DNA of 5,702 bases from JAQGMO01 sp050954505 (GTDB taxonomy: Bacteria > Pseudomonadota > Gammaproteobacteria > Burkholderiales > Burkholderiaceae_D): NCBI GenBank assembly GCA_050954505.1, contig JBPBPY010000068.1:1-5702 (forward strand), given 5' to 3'. Position numbers and translations under genes: made by a program. Of this stretch, positions 1 to 5,702 are shown piece after piece (position 1 is the stretch's first letter; every line of letters begins with the position of its first letter). Under the pieces are notes generated by a model that made no database searches, had not been told where the DNA came from, and saw only the letters and a program-made list of their open reading frames with translations.

Positions 1-84
1 CCATGCGTTGGCTGTCGCCACTGTTCCGAAAACGGCATCTTGCGTCGCCATTGCGCGCTGCACCGGCGTAAAAACCGAAACCAT
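1..84 (-). CDS. N-terminal 28 codons of an unidentified protein, cut by the window edge
   Basis: On the minus strand an ATG (84-82) opens a frame that runs to the window edge without a stop. It begins MVSVFTPVQRAM and continues for 28 codons. GGAGAG lies about 7 nt upstream of the ATG, a well placed ribosome binding site and the main reason to believe this start. The peptide is Ala/Val/Thr-rich, with no acidic residue in the first 12 positions and Val at position 4. That would fit a type III secretion signal but is far too little for a functional call. No hrp-box-like element is visible upstream. The gene is transcribed divergently from the kinase and shares the 325-bp intergenic region with it. 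The product cannot be identified from 28 residues. Confidence 0.5.
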   Translation of the reverse strand, partial: MVSVFTPVQRAMATQDAVFGTVATANAW

Positions 85-409
85 TTTCCATCTCTCCAAA
101 AAACGATGTGAGCCCCTGTGAAGCAGCGTGAAGCAGTGTGAAGCGGCGGCTTCGTACTGTACATTGATCAACGCAGCAATTTACCAGAACGGCCGCCAAG
201 GCCTCGGGAAAGTGCACATGCTGAATTGACCACCCGCGCGAACGGCAGTCGATTTCCTCAACATTTATCAAAAAAATTCCTACGTCGAGTGACAGCAATC
301 GGATTCATTTTTTGTTACAGTTTTTCGAGATAAATCAGTTGGAGTAGTTCCAGTTTTTCACTATCATGGCGGTTCTTCCAAGTTTCGCATTGGCAACTCC
401 CACCACAGT
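85..409. other. Intergenic region between divergent genes
   Basis: No gene is supported here. The region carries a cluster of three 10-bp direct repeats (119-148), the interrupted palindrome GTAC-T-GTAC (154-162) and the palindrome TTGATCAA (164-171). Next to the kinase is an AT-rich stretch (about 261-335). It is the natural place for promoters of both flanking genes. I found no sigma-70 promoter with acceptable -35/-10 spacing, no hrp box and no terminator hairpin. Confidence 0.6.
119..148. repeat. Three 10-bp direct tandem repeats (GTGAAGCAGC type)
   Basis: Three contiguous units read GTGAAGCAGC, GTGAAGCAGT and GTGAAGCGGC. The second and third each differ from the first at one position. 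The 10-bp period is close to one helical turn, so a protein binding each unit would sit on one face of the DNA. Tandem sites of this type are known for OmpR/PhoB-family response regulators, which use 10-11 bp direct repeats. They lie 35-64 bp upstream of the start codon of the leftmost minus-strand gene. An operator role is inference, and simple slippage is an alternative. Confidence 0.5.
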
Positions 410-1630
410 ATGACTATTGAACAAGATATCAGGCTGATCGAGTCCATCCGGGCGGTACCGCAAGTCTTGCGTGCCATCACGGAGATGAGCGGTCTGCGCT
501 TTGTCTCCATCGCCCGTGTCACCGAAGTCGACTTCACCATTTGTGCCGTCCTGGACGACATGGACTTCGGTCTCGGTGTGGGCGCCCAGGTCGACGTCGC
601 CACCACCCTGTGCCGGGACGTTTGCCGATCGATGCGGCCGATCGTCATCGATCACGCCAGCCTGGACCCGGTATTCTGGGATCATCCGACGCCAAAAACC
701 TATGGCTTTGAATCGTATGTTTCGGTTCCGGTGCTGCGCGCCGACGGCAAATATTTTGGTACCCTGTTTGCATTCGACCGCTTGCCCCTGGAAATTTCCA
801 AAACGCCCACGCTGGGTTCCATGACTCTGTTTGCGGAATTGATCGGCCAGCAGCTGGAAACCGAAACCAAGCTCGACCGCAGCCAGGATGCGCTGGAACT
901 CGAACGCAGGAACGGCGAACTGCGTGAACAATTCATCGGCGTACTGGGGCACGACCTGCGCACCCCGCTGCAGTCGATCTGCATGGGCATGGAAATGGCG
1001 TTGCGCCTGCCCGTCGAACCGATGCTGAGAAAATTGCTGGAAGGCGCGCTGGGCAGTGGCCAGCGCATTGCCGCCCTGGCTGATGACTTGATGGACTTTG
1101 CCCACGGCCGTCTGGGCACGGGCCTGCAGCTGGATTTTGTCGAGACCACCACGCTTGCGGCCACCATCCGCCAGGTCATCGACGAGTTGCAAAACACCCA
1201 CCCGGACCGCACCATCATCAGCCATATCGAAATTGACGGCGTTTTCTATTGCAGCCCCGGCCGCATTGGCCAACTGTTGTCGAACCTGTTGATCAATGCA
1301 TTGAAATATGGCGAACCCGGCCAGCCTGTCAGCGTCCGGGCCATGCTCGCCGACGATACCTTGCAGATCCTGGTGTCGAATTTCGGCCAGCCCATCCCGC
1401 AGGAAAACCGCCAGCGCCTGTTCCAGCCCTACTGGCGCGGCGAAGGCCATGACCAGAGTGCCGGGTTGGGACTGGGCCTGTACATTGCCAGCGAGATTGC
1501 CAAGTCGCATGGCGGCGAACTCGGCGTCGACTCCAAGGCCGGCGTGACCACGTTTTCATTCCTGTGCAATGGCCGGCATGCGCCGGCACGCGCGCAGGAC
1601 CAGCCCGCACGTCTGCCGGCAGCCGAGTGA
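410..1630 (+). CDS. GAF-domain sensor histidine kinase
   Basis: Predicted cytoplasmic two-component sensor kinase of 406 residues. An N-terminal GAF domain (about 15-155) is followed by a helical linker (about 160-175, rich in Glu/Arg/Leu). The dimerisation/phospho-acceptor domain has the H-box motif HDLRTPLQ with His181 as the likely phosphorylated residue. The ATP-binding domain has an N-box with N292 and N296, and a glycine-rich GLGLGL box at about 352-357. The usual DxGxG box is replaced by VSNFGQPIP (N324, G326), a variation seen in other kinases of this GAF-HisKA type. No membrane segment or signal peptide is visible, so the signal is probably internal or diffusible. No response regulator is adjacent. 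The start is chosen because the N-terminus (MTIEQDIRLIESI) fits the family and no other ATG/GTG/TTG lies upstream before the in-frame stop at 290-292. There is no clear Shine-Dalgarno sequence. The ligand and partner are unknown. Confidence 0.9.
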   Translation: MTIEQDIRLIESIRAVPQVLRAITEMSGLRFVSIARVTEVDFTICAVLDDMDFGLGVGAQVDVATTLCRDVCRSMRPIVIDHASLDPVFWDHPTPKTYGFESYVSVPVLRADGKYFGTLFAFDRLPLEISKTPTLGSMTLFAELIGQQLETETKLDRSQDALELERRNGELREQFIGVLGHDLRTPLQSICMGMEMALRLPVEPMLRKLLEGALGSGQRIAALADDLMDFAHGRLGTGLQLDFVETTTLAATIRQVIDELQNTHPDRTIISHIEIDGVFYCSPGRIGQLLSNLLINALKYGEPGQPVSVRAMLADDTLQILVSNFGQPIPQENRQRLFQPYWRGEGHDQSAGLGLGLYIASEIAKSHGGELGVDSKAGVTTFSFLCNGRHAPARAQDQPARLPAAE

Positions 1631-1632
1631 AA

Positions 1633-4464
1633 CTACCGTAGAGCCGTGGCGCGGATCGTGCCCGGTGTCGCCGGCGGCACCTGCGCAATCATCTGCGGTG
1701 TCAATGTTGCCGGAAACAGTGTCTTCCAGCCAAACGGTTTTTTGCTCTGTCCATCAAGCAGCGGCAACAAGCGGCTGAACTGGTTCAGTGACAGCGGCTC
1801 GCGCAACACCGGCTGGCCAGTATCCTGGTTGACGCTCCAGTTCCGCTCTTCCCAGGATTTCAGGCTGCAACTGCTCAGTGCATGGGTTTGCGGGTCATAG
1901 TGGGCGTGAAGGACGATCCTGCGCTTTGTTGGCTGTGCTCCTGCCGCACCTGTCGTACCTGCCGCACCTGTTGTACCTGCCGTACCTGCCGTACCTGCCG
2001 CACCTGCAGCACCTGCAGCATTAGCGGCGTGCGCCGTCCGTGGCTCATCGGCAATCTCCAGCGGGTAGCCCAGCACCAGCCCCTGCATGTGCGGCGGCCG
2101 CGGCTCCAGAACCAGGGTGTTGTCAGCGTTGCGCAGCACCTGTCCCTCGATGTTGCGCGCCACTCGGCGCACCTGGCGGTGCAGGTCTGCACCCTGGCCA
2201 AAGGCGCGTATCTGGCGCAGTTCGACCAGCTTCATGACCTTGTCGAATTCAAGACTGGTGAAACACTCCTGGCGCAACAACGATTCGGCACACGCCTTGG
2301 TCGATCGTTCCAGATCGGTGATCTGCTGTGTAATCTGTGTGGCTTGGGCAGCCAACTCCTGGCGCAAGCCGCCGATTTCCCCCGCGTGTTGCGGCCCCTG
2401 CACCTTGCCGCACAGGTCGAGGACAGCACGATTTTTTTCCATTTGTTCGGTTAACAAGGCGACTGCCCATTCACCGGCATTGCTGACCTGGGTTGAAGTC
2501 GCTGACCCCACACCGTCCTGCGCTTGTTTCAAGCACTGCAGCTCTGGCGCCAGCCGCTGCTCGAGCGAAGCGTTCTCACTGCGGCAGATTTCCATGGCAT
2601 CGCGCGCCTGCTGCAAAGGCGTCTTGCGAATTTCCAGTGCCCTCGATGCCGGCGCTGACCGTGTCGATTGTGCAGCGCTGCCGGCGGCCGGTTTTGCCGT
2701 GCCTTTTTGCTTGCTCTTTTTCTTGCCTTTTGAGCCAGAAGCTTCTGCCAGCTGCCGGGCTTGCGCATCGGCGTTTACGGCCTCCATGAGTTCCTCGGCA
2801 ATTTTTTGACGTTCTGCTTCTGCCTGTTGGTCGAGAACGCTTTTTGCATACGCATCAATGTGATGGCCTTTTATGAACTGACTCGCATTGAAGCGCGCTT
2901 TTTTCAATTGCCGCGTGTTGCCCGATTTGACTACCGGATTTTCTTCCAGCTTGGCTTGCAAACCGGTTTGCAGGTTTTGCAACAAGGTCCTGATCGGCCG
3001 CAATGATGCAAACACCTGTTTTTTCAGCCATGCCAAACCGGCGGGATTCAGACCGCTGACGGTCATCCCATTGACGGCAACGGCGAGCGCATCGATACGG
3101 CCATGGCTGTCTGCAACGGCTTCGGCAAGCCGCTGAAGAATGGTCGAATGCATGGGGTCCGTGTTCTCGGGAATGGGGCGCAAATACGGGTTATCAAGTT
3201 CTTTTCCGCTTGCCGTATACATTTGCGCAACGCTGCAGACATCCTTGAGTTCGGTGATGAATTCGTTACAACTGATGATCGCCGGATTGGCGCGCATGTC
3301 ATTCTTTCCGGCACTGCCGGCAAACCAGATGACCTCTTGCAAACCAAACAAGGCATTCTGGATCTGGCTGCTGGCAGCAAATTGCAGGCTATCGGTGAGG
3401 AAATGAACTTCCGCCGCCACTTCCTGCCTTTTTCCCTGCAGGCCGAGCTGGTCCAGCAGCAGCAGGTTTTCATTGACGCGTGCGATTGTGGCACTGACGG
3501 TTTTGCACAAGGTCAGTGCCGGCCGCTGCAATTCCTGCAGCGCCAGACGCCTGCCCTGCAACTCCTTCATGTCGGCACGGCATGGCTGGCCGCCACCGAT
3601 TTCGAGCGCAGACGCAAACGCCGTTCCCTGATGAAGCTGGTAATTGAACTTGTAATCGTCCAACAGCATGCGGTCGAGATGATCAAGCGCATCGGCCAGC
3701 GTCATGCAGGTGATGCCCATCATGCTGCGGTTGGTATGGATCGGTTCGGTGACGCGCTGGCTGTATTGATAAACGCCAAACGGGAGATCGAACAGCTCCA
3801 TTTCCATCGGCAGTGCCTGCCCGTGATCGAGGATGAAACTGAAGTGCTCGATTGCTTCATAAAGCTTTACGCGGCCTTCCTCTACCGCAGTGGCCAGCTT
3901 CGCGCGCTCCTCCTGCTGACGTTCAGGCTTGAGTTTCGACCAGGCCTGGCTCTTCTTGTTGTCCCACTTCGAGACGATCTGCTCGACTTGGTGTTGTTGG
4001 ACACGGCCCTGGGACAAGCTCAGCAGACCGGAGGCCAGCCGGTCCATCACTGCAATTTGCGTGTGATGTTCAGTGAGATCAGCCTGGCGATCTTGCAGGT
4101 TGATAATCAGTTCCATGGCGCCTTCAGCCAGCGGCACCTGGTCGCGCAAATTCCGCTCCAGCCAGATCGCACGCCCGGCCTGCTCGATCAGCCGGGTGGC
4201 CTTAGTGGATTCAGCGTTGATAACATCGCGCACCTTGTTGATGGCCGCATGGGAGTTCTTGGCGCGCACTTCGACTGGATCAGTGCAGTGGCCGCAAGCG
4301 TGCAGCGCCTTGCTGTATTGCTTGGCAAATTCTGGATAGATCTCGTCGCGGTATTTCGTCAGGAAGGACATCACGTCGCGCTCCTCGCCATCGTCGAGCT
4401 GGCGCAGGATTTTTTCGAACTCTTCTGCGCTTGCCGGTTCGCCGGCCCTGATCGCGATGGCCAT
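1633..4464 (-). CDS. Large helical protein with collagen-like triplet repeat; candidate type III effector
   Basis: A 943-residue protein that I do not recognise. Most of it looks soluble and alpha-helical, with no membrane segment. In order: an acidic helical N-terminus, with the unusual pair C57-G-H-C60; a long Leu/Gln/Glu-rich helical body; an amphipathic, coiled-coil-like helix (about 544-575); a lysine-rich patch (579-587, KGKKKSKQK) that could be a nuclear localisation signal if the protein enters a host cell; a Ser/Ala/Pro linker (about 588-607); a second helical block; nine triplets of AAG/TAG/TTG type (816-842); and a C-terminal segment of about 100 residues rich in Trp/Pro. ATG 4464 follows the stop of the upstream ORF by 3 nt, suggesting translational coupling. 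A GTG at 4374 (codon 31) has an ideal GAGGAG 6 nt upstream and is an alternative start. It appears to be transcribed from the hrp box at 4796-4824. The effector role is inferred from that promoter and from size and composition. XopP/RipH-type effectors are worth comparing, but no homology is claimed. Confidence 0.75.
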   Translation of the reverse strand: MAIAIRAGEPASAEEFEKILRQLDDGEERDVMSFLTKYRDEIYPEFAKQYSKALHACGHCTDPVEVRAKNSHAAINKVRDVINAESTKATRLIEQAGRAIWLERNLRDQVPLAEGAMELIINLQDRQADLTEHHTQIAVMDRLASGLLSLSQGRVQQHQVEQIVSKWDNKKSQAWSKLKPERQQEERAKLATAVEEGRVKLYEAIEHFSFILDHGQALPMEMELFDLPFGVYQYSQRVTEPIHTNRSMMGITCMTLADALDHLDRMLLDDYKFNYQLHQGTAFASALEIGGGQPCRADMKELQGRRLALQELQRPALTLCKTVSATIARVNENLLLLDQLGLQGKRQEVAAEVHFLTDSLQFAASSQIQNALFGLQEVIWFAGSAGKNDMRANPAIISCNEFITELKDVCSVAQMYTASGKELDNPYLRPIPENTDPMHSTILQRLAEAVADSHGRIDALAVAVNGMTVSGLNPAGLAWLKKQVFASLRPIRTLLQNLQTGLQAKLEENPVVKSGNTRQLKKARFNASQFIKGHHIDAYAKSVLDQQAEAERQKIAEELMEAVNADAQARQLAEASGSKGKKKSKQKGTAKPAAGSAAQSTRSAPASRALEIRKTPLQQARDAMEICRSENASLEQRLAPELQCLKQAQDGVGSATSTQVSNAGEWAVALLTEQMEKNRAVLDLCGKVQGPQHAGEIGGLRQELAAQATQITQQITDLERSTKACAESLLRQECFTSLEFDKVMKLVELRQIRAFGQGADLHRQVRRVARNIEGQVLRNADNTLVLEPRPPHMQGLVLGYPLEIADEPRTAHAANAAGAAGAAGTAGTAGTTGAAGTTGAAGAQPTKRRIVLHAHYDPQTHALSSCSLKSWEERNWSVNQDTGQPVLREPLSLNQFSRLLPLLDGQSKKPFGWKTLFPATLTPQMIAQVPPATPGTIRATALR
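1939..2019 (-). repeat. 9-bp minisatellite, nine in-frame copies (Gly-X-Y-like triplets)
   Basis: Nine consecutive 9-bp units (plus-strand form close to ACCTGCNGC or ACCTGCCGTA-like shifts) encode AAG AAG AAG TAG TAG TTG AAG TTG AAG in the minus-strand gene, residues 816-842. Every third residue is glycine, as in collagen-like tracts, but proline is absent, so a stable triple helix is doubtful. A flexible linker is more likely. Because the unit is 9 bp, slipped-strand gain or loss of copies keeps the reading frame, so the tract is expected to vary in length between strains. Confidence 0.85.
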
Positions 4465-4467
4465 CTC

Positions 4468-4761
4468 TCACAATGCCTGGTGCAGGCTTTGCAGGTCAGC
4501 CTGCTCTTGTGGCCCGGCCGGCGCTTTGTCAATGGCTTGCACATTCGCTTGCAGGTGCGGAACGTCGCTGCCTAATTCGAGAAAAGCGCGGATCAAGGCT
4601 GTCTTGTTGGCGCTGTCGCTGGCAATCCGGGCCCGCGCGTCGTGCACCAGCGTCGTCACTCCCGGCCCCGGCGTTCGGCCAGATGACGCCGCGCCGTTGT
4701 CGCCAGCCTGCGGAACGGCTGGAATCGGAGATGGTGAAACGCGGATAGGTGTAACCGGCAT
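4468..4761 (-). CDS. 97-residue hrp-box-driven ORF; candidate effector N-terminus or small secreted/chaperone-like protein
   Basis: A 97-residue ORF starting MPVTPIRVSPSPIPAVPQ. The first 40 residues are Pro/Ser/Gly/Ala-rich and likely disordered, with Val3, several Ser and no acidic residue in the first 12. This resembles type III secretion signals of the P. syringae kind. Residues about 40-97 are helical (LVHDARARI ... FLELGSDVPHLQANVQ). The ATG at 4761 is preferred over the in-frame ATG 4812 and TTG 4866. It has GAGG 5 nt upstream, and the perfect hrp box at 4796-4824 lies between it and the more distal starts, which would sit upstream of or within the promoter. The ORF ends in TGA (4470-4468), and the same frame reopens after one codon as the 943-codon gene. 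It may be a short first gene of an operon, translationally coupled to the next, or the N-terminus of one long effector cut by a stop codon. A class I chaperone is less likely, because the start is Pro-rich and disordered rather than a compact acidic fold. Confidence 0.65.
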   Translation of the reverse strand: MPVTPIRVSPSPIPAVPQAGDNGAASSGRTPGPGVTTLVHDARARIASDSANKTALIRAFLELGSDVPHLQANVQAIDKAPAGPQEQADLQSLHQAL

Positions 4762-4795
4762 GTCGTCCTCATGAGTGGTTTTGTAATCGTTTTGG

Positions 4796-4824
4796 TAAGT
4801 GGTCGACGTCATCGTTTCGGTTCC
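4796..4824 (-). promoter_or_regulatory. hrp box (HrpL-dependent promoter)
   Basis: Read on the minus strand, GGAACC (4824-4819) is followed by a 16-nt spacer and CCACTTA (4802-4796). This matches the published HrpL consensus GGAACC-N15/16-CCACNNA at all ten defined positions with allowed spacing. HrpL is the ECF sigma factor that drives type III secretion and effector genes in Hrp1-type systems. The element ends 34 nt before the ATG at 4761, which fits a short 5' leader. Confidence 0.85.
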
Positions 4825-4932
4825 ATTGGCATCAGTCGAGCGTGCGCACTGGATTGCCAGACGCAAAACCTATCGAAAAAGCGACTGCAAATCCCGTGAG
4901 ATGCAATGACAAAAAATGAGCCAAGACGCCGG

Positions 4933-4960
4933 CGAACTAAAGCAACGCCGACCCCACCTA
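4933..4960 (+). promoter_or_regulatory. Weak hrp-box-like element, divergent to the perfect one
   Basis: CGAACT (4933-4938), a 15-nt spacer and CCACCTA (4954-4960). The -10-side motif matches CCACNNA exactly and the spacing is allowed. The -35 side keeps the GAAC core but differs from GGAACC at the first and last bases. The distance to the ATG at 4997 (36 nt) nearly equals that of the opposite, perfect box to its gene (34 nt). This equal geometry is the main reason to take the degenerate box seriously. Confidence 0.45.
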
Positions 4961-4996
4961 TGTGCACGAATAAAAAAATGCCATTTTTGCAAGATT

Positions 4997-5452
4997 ATGC
5001 CAATTCCATTTCGCCTCAATCATATTGCCAGCAGTTCAGCTCCTGCTCCAACGCCCAGGGATGCGGATCCATCGCGCGCTTTGCAGCATTTGTGGAGGGC
5101 CATGGATTCGCATTCGAAGGAAGTTCTGGTCAATACGCTGAGCAATTATGTGTTTTATCTGGTCAAGCATCCTGCCAACCTCGAGTCTGCAAACAGTTTG
5201 CTGTTGTCGCTGGCTGGCGACCGCAAGGTCAGGCTTCCCCAAGGTCTGCTCGTGCTTCAAAGCAGCGGTCCACTGGCAACTTTGCTGGAAGCACAACTCC
5301 ATAACAAGCACAGCATCCGTTCGATCAAATCCGAACGCAGCCGGGACAAGCTGGAAAAACTGCTGTTTGAACTCCTGAAAATATACAATCCCGATGCCAA
5401 CGACTGGTTCAGTCCGATTTTCGAGGTAACTGCCACCCCTTCCCTGTTCTAG
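4997..5452 (+). CDS. Candidate type III effector N-terminal part, ends at in-frame TAG
   Basis: A 151-codon ORF of unknown family. It starts MPIPFRLNHIASSSAPAP: Ile3 and Pro4, a Ser run and no acidic residue among the first 12, which matches P. syringae-type type III secretion signals. After about residue 28 it becomes helical and Leu-rich (LQHLWRAM ... LVKHPANLESANSLL ... LEKLLFELL). No membrane segment is evident. The start at 4997 is chosen over ATG 4916 because the hrp-box-like element (4933-4960) lies between them, and the codons it would add (Cys/Lys/Arg-rich) look non-coding. The ribosome binding site is weak (GCAAG). ATG 5102 has GGAGG only 3 nt upstream and is an alternative that would remove the signal. 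The ORF stops at TAG (5450-5452), but the same frame continues open to the window edge, so this may be only the N-terminal part of a longer protein. It is divergent from the minus-strand hrp-box operon. Confidence 0.55.
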   Translation: MPIPFRLNHIASSSAPAPTPRDADPSRALQHLWRAMDSHSKEVLVNTLSNYVFYLVKHPANLESANSLLLSLAGDRKVRLPQGLLVLQSSGPLATLLEAQLHNKHSIRSIKSERSRDKLEKLLFELLKIYNPDANDWFSPIFEVTATPSLF

Positions 5453-5702
5453 CCACAGCACACCCGGTTGCCAGAACACTTCGCGGCACACCTCGACGCC
5501 TTCAAGCGCAAGCTTGTCGACCAGATCGCCCATCAGGATTTCACTTCGCCGTCGTCGTCACTGCAGATCCGCAATCAGACCTTCGAACCATCCTGGCGCC
5601 TGAAATTACTCGAACCGGCCTTCGGGAACGACGCGCGCAATCTCGATGCTGCCAATCTGCCGCTGCTGCGCAATGCCCTGATTCGAGCCTTGTGTGACAG
5701 CA
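5453..5702 (+). pseudogene. Same-frame continuation after TAG; 3' part of an interrupted gene, running off the window
   Basis: Directly after the TAG at 5450-5452 the same frame stays open for 83 codons to the window edge, with coding-like composition (GC-rich third positions, protein-like segments such as LPEHFAAHLDAFKRKL and SWRLKLLEPAFGND). It has no ATG or GTG. The only early start candidate is TTG at 5468, with no ribosome binding site. Independent translation is therefore unlikely. The simplest reading is that it belongs with the ORF at 4997 and was separated from it by a nonsense change, for example CAG to TAG. UAG readthrough, a sequencing error, or a poorly initiated separate gene remain possible. 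Confidence 0.45.

Noticed and set aside
3..71. 22-codon plus-strand ORF at the left edge
   Set aside because: Too short and without a visible ribosome binding site. The opposite strand has a better supported start with GGAGAG upstream.
312..335. Sigma-70 promoter TTGTTA / GATAAA before the kinase
   Set aside because: The spacing between the hexamers is only 11 bp, far from the usual 16-18.
335..1510. 391-codon antisense ORF on the minus strand over the kinase
   Set aside because: It is the mirror of a clear GAF/HisKA/HATPase gene with all kinase motifs. No ribosome binding site or family resemblance supports the antisense frame.
1882..2454. Plus-strand 190-codon ORF with Cys-Arg-Thr repeats
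   Set aside because: The Cys-rich tract is only the antisense reading of the 9-bp repeat in the minus-strand gene.
4285..4296. CGHC motif (residues 57-60) as a thioredoxin/PDI active site
   Set aside because: The surrounding sequence is helical and acidic without thioredoxin-fold features, so the motif is probably chance.
3103..4575. 490-codon plus-strand ORF opposite the 943-codon gene
   Set aside because: It crosses the junction of the two minus-strand ORFs, which have a promoter and start signals. The antisense frame has none and is explained by GC-rich codon bias.
4468..4866. Longer version of the 97-codon ORF from TTG 4866 or ATG 4812
   Set aside because: The perfect hrp box (4796-4824) lies downstream of TTG 4866 and covers ATG 4812, so an HrpL transcript would not contain these starts. 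ATG 4761 has the best ribosome binding site.
4916..4996. Start of the plus-strand right-hand gene at ATG 4916
   Set aside because: There is no ribosome binding site, the added peptide is Cys/Lys/Arg-rich and non-coding in look, and the hrp-box-like element lies inside it.

Overview
The window looks like a stretch of accessory chromosome from a moderately GC-rich Gram-negative proteobacterium carrying an Hrp1-type (HrpL-controlled) type III secretion system. The key clue is a promoter between two divergent genes on the right. It matches the HrpL consensus GGAACC-N15/16-CCACNNA at every defined position, as GGAACC-N16-CCACTTA. HrpL systems are known in Pseudomonas syringae, in enterobacterial plant pathogens and in some Oxalobacteraceae such as Herbaspirillum. 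Codon use and GC would fit the last group, but the genus is an inference and no secretion apparatus gene lies in the window.

Layout. Positions 1-84 (minus) hold the first 28 codons of an unidentified gene leaving the left edge. Positions 85-409 are non-coding and contain three 10-bp direct repeats and two short palindromes. Positions 410-1630 (plus) encode a GAF-domain sensor histidine kinase. It converges, with a 2-bp gap, on a 943-codon gene (4464-1633, minus) for a large, mostly helical protein that I do not recognise. That protein carries a lysine-rich patch and nine Gly-X-Y-like triplets encoded by a 9-bp minisatellite. Directly upstream, 3 bp away and in the same frame, is a 97-codon ORF (4761-4468) that starts just downstream of the perfect hrp box. 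Divergently, a plus-strand ORF (4997-5452) starts just downstream of a weaker hrp-box-like element and ends at a TAG. After the TAG the same frame stays open for 83 more codons to the window edge.

Interpretation. The right half is best read as two divergent, HrpL-driven candidate type III effector loci. The two predicted N-termini resemble each other (MPVTPIRV and MPIPFRLN), lack early acidic residues as P. syringae-type secretion signals do, and may be followed by distantly related helical segments. Each locus has an in-frame stop inside what could otherwise be one long ORF. Either these are short-gene/long-gene arrangements (translational coupling on the minus strand), or the effectors are decaying, or the stops are read through. 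The sequence alone cannot decide. The kinase has no visible functional link to the effector loci.
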